This document shows positions 48,809-58,962 of a stretch of 64,000 nucleotides of DNA, one piece after another. This DNA comes from Methanobacteriota archaeon (GTDB lineage Archaea; Thermoplasmatota; Thermoplasmata; Thermoplasmatales; ARK-15), in assembly GCA_009758405.1 (NCBI GenBank), contig WSBC01000024.1, forward strand, positions 1 through 64,000. Direction: 5' to 3'. The notes beneath the pieces are model-generated. The model searched no databases and was not told the DNA's origin. It was given only the letters and a program-made list of their open reading frames with translations. Every line of letters begins with the position of its first letter. The stretch's first letter is position 1. A program made the position numbers and the translations under genes.

Positions 48809-49432
48809 TCACTTTAATTCCTTTCTTAAGAACATATAGATGGGCACCATTATTAAAATTCCCATAGAGGAATAAATGATCATTGACCACATGTAAGGTA
48901 AAAGGAAAAGAAATGCAAGCATCTCCACCATTATTGCATTTATTAAGTTGTACCTTCTTTTAATTTCAAATATACCCTTGCCAATTAGAATGCCACTTGA
49001 TGAAAAGGAAAATACATAAAGAAAGGAGAATGAAAGGAATACAAGATAATCAAAAATGGAAGGTGAAAAACCCCTTGCATAATAATATATAAGGGATAAT
49101 GAGAACATTGCCCCCATTCCATTACCAAAGGAGAATGAATAATGAACAGCCTCTTTTTTATTGATGTATTTTCTCCTATTGAATATAATGAACTTAAAAA
49201 GTTCTGTAAAAAATGGGAAAAGTATAACTAGAAAAAGTGAAAGGTCTAGGTAATTCCTTGCAGAGGAGACAAGTAGAAGAAAGAATATTGAAATTATTAT
49301 ACCTGCAAAAAAGCCAGTAATTAAATAAACAAATATGCCCCTGTCATTAACGTCCTCCCTTTTACCAAATGCATCGTATAGCAATACACCAACAGGAATT
49401 ATCGATATTATTGTTGCGATGCTGAAATCCAT
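48809..49432 (-). CDS. multi-pass membrane protein (possibly PrsW-like)
   Basis: 207 aa with about six to seven transmembrane helices. FFTELFKFIIFNRR and the later HYSFSFGNGMGAM stretch weakly resemble the conserved glutamate and glycine/histidine motifs of PrsW-type membrane proteases, but the typical EExxK pair is not complete, so function is open. Spacing is 4-5 bp to both neighbours, so it is co-transcribed with YjbQ upstream and transglutaminase downstream. Confidence 0.65.
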   Translation of the reverse strand: MDFSIATIISIIPVGVLLYDAFGKREDVNDRGIFVYLITGFFAGIIISIFFLLLVSSARNYLDLSLFLVILFPFFTELFKFIIFNRRKYINKKEAVHYSFSFGNGMGAMFSLSLIYYYARGFSPSIFDYLVFLSFSFLYVFSFSSSGILIGKGIFEIKRRYNLINAIMVEMLAFLFLLPYMWSMIIYSSMGILIMVPIYMFLRKELK

Positions 49433-49436
49433 AGTC

Positions 49437-49862
49437 TCATGTGATTATCTGGACTATTATTGTCCTTTCCCTAGGCCTTATGTCAAACTCTAAAAATACT
49501 ATTTGTTGCCAGGTTCCAAGTGCAAGAGATCCATTTACTATTGGAACACAAAGATCCGGTTTTAATGAAGAAGCCCTGACATGAGAATGACCATTACCAT
49601 CATGCCATTTCTTTTCATGCTCATAATCTATGCCCTTTGGTATCGTTCTTTCCAAGTATCTCTTGAAATCCTCTATTAATCCCTGCTCAAATTCTATTAT
49701 GGTGATGGCAGATGTTGAGCTTCTTGAAAAAATAATACAAAGACCGTTTCTTACATTTGCCTCCTTTATAATATCATCCACCTTGTCTGTTAGATTTATT
49801 ACATCAAGCTCTCCCCTGCTTGAAATCTTTAACTCCCTTGTTATGATCATATTTTTTATCAT
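49437..49862 (-). CDS. YjbQ / UPF0047 family protein
   Basis: 141 aa. The conserved HDGNGHSHVRASSL stretch with its histidines and the RERTIIVQI end define the UPF0047/YjbQ family. Some members have been reported with thiamine-phosphate synthase side activity; true function is unclear. A second ATG four codons in (49850) is also possible. In the operon with SAM hydrolase. Confidence 0.85.
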   Translation of the reverse strand: MIKNMIITRELKISSRGELDVINLTDKVDDIIKEANVRNGLCIIFSRSSTSAITIIEFEQGLIEDFKRYLERTIPKGIDYEHEKKWHDGNGHSHVRASSLKPDLCVPIVNGSLALGTWQQIVFLEFDIRPRERTIIVQIIT

Positions 49863-49882
49863 GAATTAATCATTTAAAAATT

Positions 49883-50641
49883 TCATGGTAGTTCTATCAT
49901 TATTTCATCCATCTTGTTAGCCTTTAGAAAATTGCTGGCCCTGCCCTTGTTCATAGAGATCTCTAGGAAATTCTCACTGTTTATTAACATTATTAGCTCA
50001 CCCTCCTTTCCTTCCCCATATGTTTCCCTGAATATACATTTGTGTATCCCATGGTAATTCAAAAAAATCTCCTCACCAGGTGTGAACTTAACAAAATTGT
50101 CAGGAATGTTTGTAATTACATTTCCAAATGAGTCAATGTGTATTATTGTGGCCATGATTGCATTTTTTACAAGCTGTGGAGGCCTTATATTAAGGGATAT
50201 TATGCTATCTTTAGATATTTTTTTAAGATTCTCAGGCCATTTGCCCATGGCAAGTTTTGCAGCCACCGGTACAAATACATCCCTTCCGTGGAATGTCCTA
50301 CTAGCATCACTGGGCACTATTATTTCATATATGTCCCTCACCATATCCCTAACAAATGTAAGAAGGCCATTGTTGGGTCCAACAAAATAGCCCCTCTCAA
50401 GACGGGCCAAAACACCTTTTCTTGAAGTACCTACCCCTGGATCAATTACCATTACATGTATCGTGTCAGGGGGGAAATAGCCAATAATATTCAAGAGAAT
50501 GTATGCCCCATGGAGTATATCGAAAGGATCTATGTCGTGTGTTATATCTACAACATCTATATCACCATAGCTCTTTATAACACCCTTCAAAACTCCTGCA
50601 TAATGCTCCCTACTTGAAAAATCCGTTGTTATTGTTATCAT
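49883..50641 (-). CDS. SAM hydrolase (adenosine-forming), DUF62 family
   Basis: 252 aa. TITTDFSSREHYAGVLKGVI, VIDPGVGTSRKG, FVGPNNGLL and TFHGRDVFVP match SAM hydroxide adenosyltransferases, which split SAM with hydroxide into adenosine and methionine; halogenases of this fold are related but rare. The ATG is only four nucleotides after the 3' end of tRNA-Thr(GGT), so removal of the tRNA would leave an almost leaderless mRNA. Confidence 0.88.
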   Translation of the reverse strand: MITITTDFSSREHYAGVLKGVIKSYGDIDVVDITHDIDPFDILHGAYILLNIIGYFPPDTIHVMVIDPGVGTSRKGVLARLERGYFVGPNNGLLTFVRDMVRDIYEIIVPSDASRTFHGRDVFVPVAAKLAMGKWPENLKKISKDSIISLNIRPPQLVKNAIMATIIHIDSFGNVITNIPDNFVKFTPGEEIFLNYHGIHKCIFRETYGEGKEGELIMLINSENFLEISMNKGRASNFLKANKMDEIMIELP

Positions 50642-50645
50642 TTAG

Positions 50646-50718
50646 AGCCACCGCCGGGAATCGGACCCGGGACCTCGTGCTTACCAAGCACGCGCTCCAC
50701 CGACTGAGCTACGGTGGC
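50646..50718 (-). tRNA. tRNA-Thr (anticodon GGT)
   Basis: 73-nt cloverleaf: acceptor GCCACCG / CGGTGGC, discriminator T, anticodon stem CGTGC/GCACG with loop TTGGTAA (GGT, reads ACC/ACT), T stem CCGGG/CCCGG with loop TCCGATT (C at position 55). It is embedded in an operon: the upstream CDS runs ten nucleotides into it and the next CDS starts four nucleotides behind it. Confidence 0.95.
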
Positions 50719-50915
50719 ATCTTACTCTTTCCTTTTTCTGTAAGGAAATATTTGCCATCCCTTGAATCAACAAGTCCCTCCTTTTTCAAGGTCCTTAGCT
50801 TTCCCATCACCTTTGCCGTTGGCAAACCTGCCTTTTTTCCAATATCACCACAGCCTCCCTCACCTATCTCGGAAAGCGCCCTTAATATTTTTATCGAGAC
50901 ATCATCAAGATCCAT
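50709..50915 (-). CDS. 68-aa winged-helix protein ending inside tRNA-Thr
   Basis: A small winged helix: ILRALSEIGEGGCGDIGKKA (helices 1-2), LPTAKVMGKLRTLKKEGLVD (recognition helix), DGKYFLTEKGK (wing). Looks like a one-domain transcription regulator. Its last codons and its stop (CCA CCG TAG) are nucleotides 2-10 of tRNA-Thr(GGT). TTTTAAATA lies about 26 bp before its ATG, so the promoter of this gene likely also drives the tRNA and the genes after it. Confidence 0.75.
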   Translation of the reverse strand: MDLDDVSIKILRALSEIGEGGCGDIGKKAGLPTAKVMGKLRTLKKEGLVDSRDGKYFLTEKGKSKMPP

Positions 50916-50949
50916 ATCTTGCTTTATCTCTTAAAAATATTTAAAATTT

Positions 50950-51762
50950 TCAACCATGAATCCTTATGAAATTTATTATATTTATAATGAGAATAATATC
51001 AAAAAGTAGGTTTGAGGAAAAAATTGTTAGATATGATAATGTAAGAAGATTTGATTTTTTTCTCATTAATAGTATACCTATATGTATAAATGTGAAGAGT
51101 AAAAGAACTGTAATGTATATCTGTGCAAAGCGGATAAGATTAGGCCACCAAAGAAATGATATACTAGGGAAGAACATTGATAATATGAGAAGCACGCTCA
51201 ATACTGCCTGGAAATTCCAGAGTGTTTCTTTAGTTCTCCCATAAAGGAAATATACAAATGACATTATTGAAGCATAAATTAAAGATGCAATAAGGAGAAT
51301 GAGTATTTCATTCAATAAGGGTGAGAACTGGGGTAGAAATATCACCGCCAAGTTGAAGGGGCTAAAAAGTATCATTAGACCTATCCATATACTAATGATC
51401 ATATATATTATAATATGAGAGGTTACGTAATTAAAATCCTCTCTCTCCTTTAGGAGAACAGTAATCCTATCCGGATCTGGTATTTCATACTTTTTTGAAA
51501 TTGCGACATTAACAATTTTTTCAGAATCGATGCCCATAGCTGAGGGATTGATGCCCTGAATTTTAATCGATAGATGATGCAGATTTTCATAATTTCTTTT
51601 TTTCTCCAATATGTACTCTTGATATTTCTTAAGTGCGGAATTTGTTTCCTCTAACCTCATTTTATATTTAATAAAAATTTTATATGATATATATGCAACT
51701 ATTGCTCCAAATATAATTTGAGGAATGTAATAAAGCAAATTCTCAGGTTTTATGATTATCAT
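50950..51762 (-). CDS. integral membrane protein with coiled coil, unknown function
   Basis: 270 aa. One N-terminal helix (about 10-28), a cytoplasmic coiled-coil-like stretch (about 30-110, RLEETNSALKKYQEYILEKK), then about six transmembrane helices to the end. Not recognised. It is 34 bp before the winged-helix gene in the same direction, which has its own TATA-like sequence. Confidence 0.6.
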   Translation of the reverse strand: MIIIKPENLLYYIPQIIFGAIVAYISYKIFIKYKMRLEETNSALKKYQEYILEKKRNYENLHHLSIKIQGINPSAMGIDSEKIVNVAISKKYEIPDPDRITVLLKEREDFNYVTSHIIIYMIISIWIGLMILFSPFNLAVIFLPQFSPLLNEILILLIASLIYASIMSFVYFLYGRTKETLWNFQAVLSVLLILSMFFPSISFLWWPNLIRFAQIYITVLLLFTFIHIGILLMRKKSNLLTLSYLTIFSSNLLFDIILIINIINFIRIHG

Positions 51763-51868
51763 TTTAAATCGATCTAAAAAAGATATAAAAAGCTGTAATT
51801 TAAAACTTACTTAATTTGGCATCACAGAATCTCAGCAATACATTAAAAAATTAGGAATATTTGGTTAT

Positions 51869-53740
51869 CTAACAGTTAATGTAAGAAAAATGATTAACAA
51901 CATTTATTGTAAGGATATATTCTAAAATAACACTATTTTGATTATTTGCAGGATAAAATACAGAATAGAAATAAAATGTGGAATTATAAGCCATGTTTGG
52001 CATCATTGTTACATTTATAAGAACACCCCTGGAGCTTGTTAATAAAGCTAATGTTTGGGGATTACCATAATGACCCGTTGGACCATCATAGTAAAATTCT
52101 AAATTCAGTTTACTATCAGACCCTGTAAAATATAAAGTAAAGTTAAGCATGCTTGTGATATTTTTTGATCTTAAATAGAGGGCATAAGTATCGAAGTTCA
52201 TAGAACAGGCGGAATTTATTGCAAGTATTGCTGGATACCTGTAGATGTTTAAATAATTGTTAGTATAGTACCAATTTAATGCACCAGTACCTCCATCATT
52301 TGCAATTGTTCCATTTGTTTGTATTGCCCAAAATTTTCCATAATTTCGATCATATGTAACAGCCTCATTTGTTCCCTTTGAAAAAACTATATTTCCATAC
52401 GGTGTAAATGTTCCAGTTGTAGTTCCTGCCGTTGTAGAAGATTTATACAATTTTGTGCCATTGTCTAATGGTAATAAATATAAATATTTACTATTATCAA
52501 TAGTTATTCCAACAACATGTGAAATACCTGTGCTATCATATAAAACCCAACCACTGCTGGTTAAATAATATACATTTCCATTGTATGTAATTGCATAAAG
52601 GTTTTTATCATAAGATACAGCAGTAGAAACGATATTTATATTAGGATTATTATTAATTAGCCACTTAGAATTTGCGGTATTTGATGTATCATATAGGTAT
52701 ACATTTCCACTCAAATCAGTAAAGTAGAATCCTTCATCATAGTTGGGATAACCTTTTGTATTTGAAGTGACAGAGGTCCAGGGTGCTGGATAATTTGTTA
52801 AAGGTAAGTTCCATTGGTGTGTTGCATTAAACCAAGTTTTATTATTTAAATTATAGCCAAATACATAACCGTAATATGTAAGAACTATAACATAGGAAGC
52901 AAGAGAATAATTAACAGCAGCTATGCTTGTTATTGGTCCCGCATAAGCAAAGTTTGAATATGGTGTTCCTAAAGATTTTGCAATTATACCACGATATCCT
53001 ATAGTATATATGTTGGGGGAGGAGTTATCATGATAGAGTTTGCTACCCTGATACCAGTAATCCTGAACATAATTCTTTGAAGAGGAAGAGGGAGATGATG
53101 TATATCCCCAGTATACATTGCCAGAGACCTGGTATACGTTTAGATAATATGTTGTACCACCAGTCAGTGATATTGTTGGAATTGTAATATTATACCATAA
53201 TTTGCCACTGAAAACATTCACTGTGGTGTTGGCGAGCACATCGGCCTTCCAGAGTGATGTCCCAATGCTAAATACAATACTTCCGCTATTACCTCCATTT
53301 CTAGGCATTTCCAGATAGAGAGTAACAAAGTTAACATTAACGGTTGAAGAACCCACAGTGAAGGCCTCAGCCTCAGGTAGAGAATATGTAGAAATTGATG
53401 ATGAGTTAACATAGGAATATATAGAAATTATAAAGGTGGATGAAAAAACATTACCGTATGTATCTGTCCAAAATACATTACCGTTATCATCACTATAAAT
53501 ACCTGAACTCCATACACTAGTTATATTTGTATAGGCTTGAGTTTTTGGAACATTTAAATTTGTAGACCAACGTAATGGGAAATTATATGAATTATCATAT
53601 GTAATGCAAGGAGAAATATTTCCAACGGACGCTGGATAATTATAAGAAATAACAACATTTGATTTAGAATCGGATGGAATTACAACTACCATAATGAGAA
53701 CCAATACGATTACTGAAAAAATTTGTAAAATTTTGTTCAT
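51869..53740 (-). CDS. large secreted surface protein, beta-propeller-like, filament-associated candidate
   Basis: 623 aa with a signal peptide (about 1-26). The mature N-terminus VVISYNYPASVGNISPCI mirrors that of the neighbouring 193-aa protein. Next comes a roughly 135-residue module (YSYVNSSSISTYSLPEAEAF to VQDYWYQGSKLYHDN) also present twice in the S53 protease at 59-60.5 kb. Then follow repeated short beta motifs such as GNVYLYD and NGNVYYLTSSGW, suggesting a beta-propeller. No clear anchor. Many N-glycosylation sequons. Probable adhesin, cap or tip of a surface structure (inference). Confidence 0.7.
   Translation of the reverse strand: MNKILQIFSVIVLVLIMVVVIPSDSKSNVVISYNYPASVGNISPCITYDNSYNFPLRWSTNLNVPKTQAYTNITSVWSSGIYSDDNGNVFWTDTYGNVFSSTFIISIYSYVNSSSISTYSLPEAEAFTVGSSTVNVNFVTLYLEMPRNGGNSGSIVFSIGTSLWKADVLANTTVNVFSGKLWYNITIPTISLTGGTTYYLNVYQVSGNVYWGYTSSPSSSSKNYVQDYWYQGSKLYHDNSSPNIYTIGYRGIIAKSLGTPYSNFAYAGPITSIAAVNYSLASYVIVLTYYGYVFGYNLNNKTWFNATHQWNLPLTNYPAPWTSVTSNTKGYPNYDEGFYFTDLSGNVYLYDTSNTANSKWLINNNPNINIVSTAVSYDKNLYAITYNGNVYYLTSSGWVLYDSTGISHVVGITIDNSKYLYLLPLDNGTKLYKSSTTAGTTTGTFTPYGNIVFSKGTNEAVTYDRNYGKFWAIQTNGTIANDGGTGALNWYYTNNYLNIYRYPAILAINSACSMNFDTYALYLRSKNITSMLNFTLYFTGSDSKLNLEFYYDGPTGHYGNPQTLALLTSSRGVLINVTMMPNMAYNSTFYFYSVFYPANNQNSVILEYILTINVVNHFSYINC
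53316..53421 (-). repeat. 106-bp segment shared with the S53 gene
   Basis: Identical except one base to 59418-59523 (and the copy at 60108-60213), while the rest of the module is much more diverged. It encodes SSSISTYSLPEAEAFTVGSS and flanking residues. Confidence 0.85.
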
Positions 53741-53763
53741 AAAAAAATGGAATAGGAAGTTTG

Positions 53764-54345
53764 TTATGTTACGGTATAGTAAATGTAGATATATCCAGTA
53801 CCTGTTGCACCAGTATTTAAAAAGCTCAAATATATGGTACTCCAGGATGTTCCAGCACTAACCACTGGTGTATATGAAGATGATGATATTGAAATTCCAT
53901 TCGTCCCAGCATTTACTAAAATACTACTACTACCAGAAGAAGAAGAAATGGTAGCAGTAGCTTCAGAAGTGCCTGCATACATTGTAATTCCTGTAGGAAG
54001 AGCAGCTTCTATATATACTGAGACTTGAGTACTTGTCTTTCCAGTCGTTCCATTTACAATCTGAAGAACATTCAACAACGCTTCCTGTCCCGCACCCGCT
54101 ACAAAGTTAATAGTTATTGTTGTTCCGCTTGAAATATAGTATGGAGTAGTACTAGATAATTGAGCAGATATTAGTCCTAAACTATTTGCAGTTGTATATT
54201 CTGGTCCCGTGGTCAGATAAATCTGTGGAGTTACATTGCTAGTTGATGTTGGGTATGTGTAGCTAAGAACCACTGTAGCCACTACAAGCGTCGGTAACAA
54301 AAAGGCAAAGAGTGTCGACAAATATGCAATCTTCCTTATCTTCAT
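53764..54345 (-). CDS. small secreted beta-rich protein, filament subunit candidate (TasA/AbpA-like)
   Basis: 193 aa. Signal peptide (about 1-23), then VVLSYTYPTSTSNVTPQI, a likely free N-terminal strand shared with the next gene, then a Ser/Thr/Gly-rich beta domain including AGAGQEALLNVLQIVNGTTG, which resembles the strand order of TasA-type donor-strand filaments. No membrane anchor. GGAGGT before the ATG is a strong Shine-Dalgarno site, so high expression is expected. Homology to TasA/AbpA is a guess from features, not shown. Confidence 0.65.
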   Translation of the reverse strand: MKIRKIAYLSTLFAFLLPTLVVATVVLSYTYPTSTSNVTPQIYLTTGPEYTTANSLGLISAQLSSTTPYYISSGTTITINFVAGAGQEALLNVLQIVNGTTGKTSTQVSVYIEAALPTGITMYAGTSEATATISSSSGSSSILVNAGTNGISISSSSYTPVVSAGTSWSTIYLSFLNTGATGTGYIYIYYTVT

Positions 54346-54462
54346 TATTTTTACCTCCTTTAAATTTTAATATATTAAATTAATTCTAGTTATTAAATTT
54401 TATTATGAAAATTTTTCAAAAATTTAAAAAAGTTAATTAGGAATTAATAATAAAAGGAGACA

Positions 54463-55563
54463 ATGATTGTTGTTAGGTATGATGAGATAGGTTTAAAGGG
54501 CAAAAATAGAGTCTATTTTGAGAAAAGGCTAGAGGAAAATATAAAAAATCATCTTAAAAAATATGGGTACTGGAGCAAAATAGAAAGGCCTCATGGAAGG
54601 TTGATTGTTGAGACTGATGCCCCACATAGTTTATTTAGTAAGGTCTTTGGCATAAGATCCTATTCACCTGCTGTTCAGGCAACACTTGATATTGATGATA
54701 TTTACAAAGAAGTAAAAAATATTTTAAATAAATTTAATTTTGAGACATTCAGGATAACTGCAAAGAGGCTATGGAAGGGATATGATAAAACATCAATGGA
54801 AATCAATGAAAAGATTGGAAATCTTGTAATAAAAGACCTTGGTAAAAAGGTGGATCTTGAAAATCCTGATATAAATATAGGTGTTGAAATACTTAATGAT
54901 AGATCCTATATATTTTATGAGAGGTATCAGGGCCCGGGCGGAATTCCATACGGCATAGAGGGGAAGGTTTTAATGTTAATAAGCGGTGGTATAGATTCAC
55001 CAGTTGCCTCATACCTGTTGATGAAAAGGGGGGCAGATTTAACATTCCTACATTTTAAATCAAATGATGAAATTTTAATTAAGGTAAAGAGGCTGATAGA
55101 TATTCTAGAGTCCTATGCACCTAAAAAACTTGACCTAATTGTTGAGGATCATAATGAACTGTTGAAAAATATAGTTAATAAATTGGAGAAAATAAATGAA
55201 ATAAGATGGACCTGTGTTTTCTGCAAATATTCAATGCTTAAAAGGGCTGAAGAAATTGCAAGGGAGATTGATGCGATGGCCATAGGCACTGGGGAATCTT
55301 TGGGTCAGGTGGCTTCTCAGACACTAAATAATATTGCTGCTGAGAACCTTGCAACAAGATTGCCAGTTCTCAGGCCCTTAATAGGTCTTGATAAAATTGA
55401 GATAGAGAACATTGCAAGGAACATAGGTACCTATGAAGAATCAATATCAGTAAAGGGATATGTATGTCCATTCCTTCCCCCTCATCCAATCACCAATGCA
55501 AGGATTGATAAATTTAATAATATAATCAAAAAAATTTATGGTGAAGAAGGAAAAGTGTTGTAA
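54463..55563 (+). CDS. thiI: tRNA 4-thiouridine synthetase ThiI
   Basis: 366 aa. A ferredoxin-like/THUMP N-terminal half (about 1-160) and a PP-loop ATPase half with LISGGIDSPVASYLLMKRGA. A CVFCKYSM motif is present. No rhodanese domain, as in most archaea, so the sulfur donor route differs from E. coli. Makes s4U8 in tRNA, and possibly takes part in thiazole synthesis. Followed two bases later by the dph6-like gene; the pair is co-transcribed. Confidence 0.92.
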   Translation: MIVVRYDEIGLKGKNRVYFEKRLEENIKNHLKKYGYWSKIERPHGRLIVETDAPHSLFSKVFGIRSYSPAVQATLDIDDIYKEVKNILNKFNFETFRITAKRLWKGYDKTSMEINEKIGNLVIKDLGKKVDLENPDINIGVEILNDRSYIFYERYQGPGGIPYGIEGKVLMLISGGIDSPVASYLLMKRGADLTFLHFKSNDEILIKVKRLIDILESYAPKKLDLIVEDHNELLKNIVNKLEKINEIRWTCVFCKYSMLKRAEEIAREIDAMAIGTGESLGQVASQTLNNIAAENLATRLPVLRPLIGLDKIEIENIARNIGTYEESISVKGYVCPFLPPHPITNARIDKFNNIIKKIYGEEGKVL

Positions 55564-55564
55564 T

Positions 55565-56224
55565 ATGGATGGAATTTCATTAATTAGTGGTGGCAAGGAC
55601 AGTCTCTATGCAATGTACATAGCCATGCAACAGGGTATTAATATAAAAAAAATTATAAACATAATACCTGAGAGATATTCCTTTATGTATCATTTTCCAA
55701 ATACTGAAATTGTAAAATATATTGCCGAAGCACTCAATATGGAAATTTATCAGTTTAAGATCTCAGACAATATAGATGATCTTAAATTGATACTATCAAA
55801 TTTTGATGAGATTATGGTTACCTCGGGTGCCATAGCATCGGAATATCAGAAAACAAGGATTGACATGGTTTGTACAGAACTTGGCAAAATACACTATGCA
55901 CCTCTTTGGAGAAAGGATCCTTTTAATCTATTAAATGAAATTATTGAATCAGGTTTCAAGGCAATATTTGTTAGTGTTTCTGCAGAAGGTCTTGGTGAGG
56001 AACTTTTAGGCAAGGAAATTAATATGGGGGTTTTAAATAAAATAAAAGAACTTAATAAAAAATATGGGATACATCCATCTGGAGAGGGTGGGGAGTATGA
56101 GACACTTGTTCTTGATTCTCCAATTTTTTCTAAAAAATTAGGAATTATAGATTATGAAAAAATTTGGGAAGGTAGCTATGGCATAATGAATATAAAGAAG
56201 GTGCAGTTAGAAGAAAAATTTTAA
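55565..56224 (+). CDS. dph6: diphthine-ammonia ligase Dph6-like (PP-loop ATPase)
   Basis: 219 aa from ATG 55565 (a GTG at 55538 lies inside thiI). SGGKDSLYAMYIAMQQGI is the PP-loop, and HPSGEGGEYETLVLDSP the C-terminal signature of DUF71/Dph6, which amidates diphthine on EF2 in the last step of diphthamide formation. Single-domain archaeal form. tRNA-Gly(CCC) follows 45 bp later. Confidence 0.86.
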   Translation: MDGISLISGGKDSLYAMYIAMQQGINIKKIINIIPERYSFMYHFPNTEIVKYIAEALNMEIYQFKISDNIDDLKLILSNFDEIMVTSGAIASEYQKTRIDMVCTELGKIHYAPLWRKDPFNLLNEIIESGFKAIFVSVSAEGLGEELLGKEINMGVLNKIKELNKKYGIHPSGEGGEYETLVLDSPIFSKKLGIIDYEKIWEGSYGIMNIKKVQLEEKF

Positions 56225-56269
56225 TGAATCTGCTAATCTTTTTATAAAAGGAATCCATAAAAGGTATGG

Positions 56270-56341
56270 GCGGGTGTAGTGTAGCGGTTAGCACAGGGGC
56301 TTCCCAAGCCTCTAACCCGGGTTCAAATCCCGGCACCCGCA
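56270..56341 (+). tRNA. tRNA-Gly (anticodon CCC)
   Basis: 72-nt cloverleaf: acceptor GCGGGTG / CACCCGC with discriminator A, D arm GTGT...GCAC, anticodon stem GGGGC/GCCTC with loop TTCCCAA (CCC, reads GGG), T stem CCGGG/CCCGG with canonical loop TTCAAAT. No intron. Confidence 0.96.
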
Positions 56342-56498
56342 TTATAACATTTTGAGAAATGCACCGAATTAATTCAATATAAAATAATCCTAGTAATTTG
56401 TGAAAACATGATACACTCTATATGGAATTTAATTAACACAAAAGACAATTTCCATAAAGGATGGTTAAAATTTAATAATTAAAAATAAATTAACATTT

Positions 56499-57197
56499 AT
56501 GATACTTGGTTTTTATGGTCCTTCAAATTCTGGAAAGACGGAGACAATAACAAAGATTGTGAAACATTTTTCTGATGGTGGTTTTAAAATTGCAACTGTT
56601 AAGCATATACCATCTGAATTTTCAATAGATCAGGAGGGAAAGGATACATGGAGAATGGGTATGGCAGGATCTAACCTTGTTATTGCTGCATCAAATACAG
56701 AGACATCATTCATTATAAAAAATGTTTTAGATTTAAGAAAAATAATTCAGATCATAAATTCAATAGATGAATTTGACCTAATTTTAATTGAAGGATATAA
56801 ATCCATACAATGGATAAAAAAGATAAAATTTGGCAATGGTGAAAGTATGGAAAATACAGTATTCGAATACAAAAATAACATTGATGAACTAATAAATTAC
56901 ATTCAAAAGGAGATTGAAATTGATAAAATCATGAAAAAATTGCCAAACTTCAACTGTGGTGAATGTGGTTTCAAAACATGCAGAGAATTGGCAGAAAAAA
57001 TTTTAATCAATGAAAAAAGGCTTGAAGATTGTAGGTACTATAATCCAGAGGTTTTAATGAGCATTGAAGTGAACAATAGGGAAATTTACCTTTCACCATT
57101 TGTTCAAAATATTGTTAAAAATACAATTACAGGAATGCTCTCTTCCTTAAAAGGCGTAGGTAAGATAAACTCTCTAGAAATAAAGATGAAATTCTAA
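56499..57197 (+). CDS. MobB-like GTP-binding protein with Fe-S domain
   Basis: 232 aa. N-terminal P-loop domain like MobB (GFYGPSNSGKTETITKIV, KDTWRMGMAGSN, ILIEGYKS), which helps assemble the molybdopterin guanine dinucleotide cofactor. It is fused to a C-terminal cysteine domain (NCGECGFKTCRELAEKI...EDC) of the [4Fe-4S]-type seen in several archaeal fusions. The stop overlaps the first pair of the 16S processing stem from the opposite strand. Confidence 0.85.
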   Translation: MILGFYGPSNSGKTETITKIVKHFSDGGFKIATVKHIPSEFSIDQEGKDTWRMGMAGSNLVIAASNTETSFIIKNVLDLRKIIQIINSIDEFDLILIEGYKSIQWIKKIKFGNGESMENTVFEYKNNIDELINYIQKEIEIDKIMKKLPNFNCGECGFKTCRELAEKILINEKRLEDCRYYNPEVLMSIEVNNREIYLSPFVQNIVKNTITGMLSSLKGVGKINSLEIKMKF

Positions 57198-57228
57198 CAT
57201 GGATGGTAAGTAAAGCGCCTGTGGCCAG
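57197..57228 (-). other. 16S processing stem, 3' arm
   Basis: Two segments, 57197-57210 and 57218-57228, pair with 58755-58768 and 58737-58747 (14 and 11 bp). They enclose the 16S gene. The asymmetric interior between the two helices (7 nt against 7 nt) resembles a bulge-helix-bulge, though the central 4 bp are imperfect. EndA (25627) is the expected nuclease. Confidence 0.8.
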
Positions 57229-57238
57229 ATTTTTTTCG

Positions 57239-58715
<1,477 letters not shown>

Positions 58716-58736
58716 TTAATAGGGAGTATGAAAATT

Positions 58737-58768
58737 CTGGCCACAGGTTTCACCCTTACCATCCATGT
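58737..58768 (-). other. 16S processing stem, 5' arm
   Basis: Pairs with 57197-57228 as given for the 3' arm: CTGGCCACAGG (58737-58747) and the segment 58755-58768. Lies between the leader hairpin (58771-58796) and the mature 16S 5' end. Confidence 0.8.
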
Positions 58769-58770
58769 CA

Positions 58771-58885
58771 GATCTGAAATTAATTTTATTCAGATCCCCA
58801 TCATTATGCGCAAATATGGAACTGGACCCTTCATTGTATGGATGCTTCATCCATAATCCAGGACCACACCTTTATCTATTTGCGC
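58771..58885 (-). other. structured 16S leader (nested hairpins)
   Basis: Two elements. A hairpin with 8-bp arms GATCTGAA/TTCAGATC (58771-58778, 58789-58796). A nested structure: outer arms GCGCAAATA/TATTTGCGC (58808-58816, 58877-58885), middle arms CTGGA/TCCAG (58822-58826, 58857-58861), inner TATGGATG-CTT-CATCCATA (58837-58855). All arms are perfect. They lie between the promoter and the processing stem in the primary transcript. Confidence 0.75.
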
Positions 58886-58943
58886 CTTGGTATTCAATTG
58901 TAATAATGTCCCCATATTTATTTGTTTCGATCCTTTTTAAAAA

Positions 58944-58951
58944 TATATAAA
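58944..58951 (-). promoter_or_regulatory. TATA box of the 16S rRNA gene
   Basis: TTTATATA on the minus strand, the best TATA match upstream of the leader; start expected near 58922, which would include the whole nested hairpin in the transcript. The S53 gene ends at 58963 just upstream. Confidence 0.55.
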
Positions 58952-58962
58952 AATAAAAAAAT

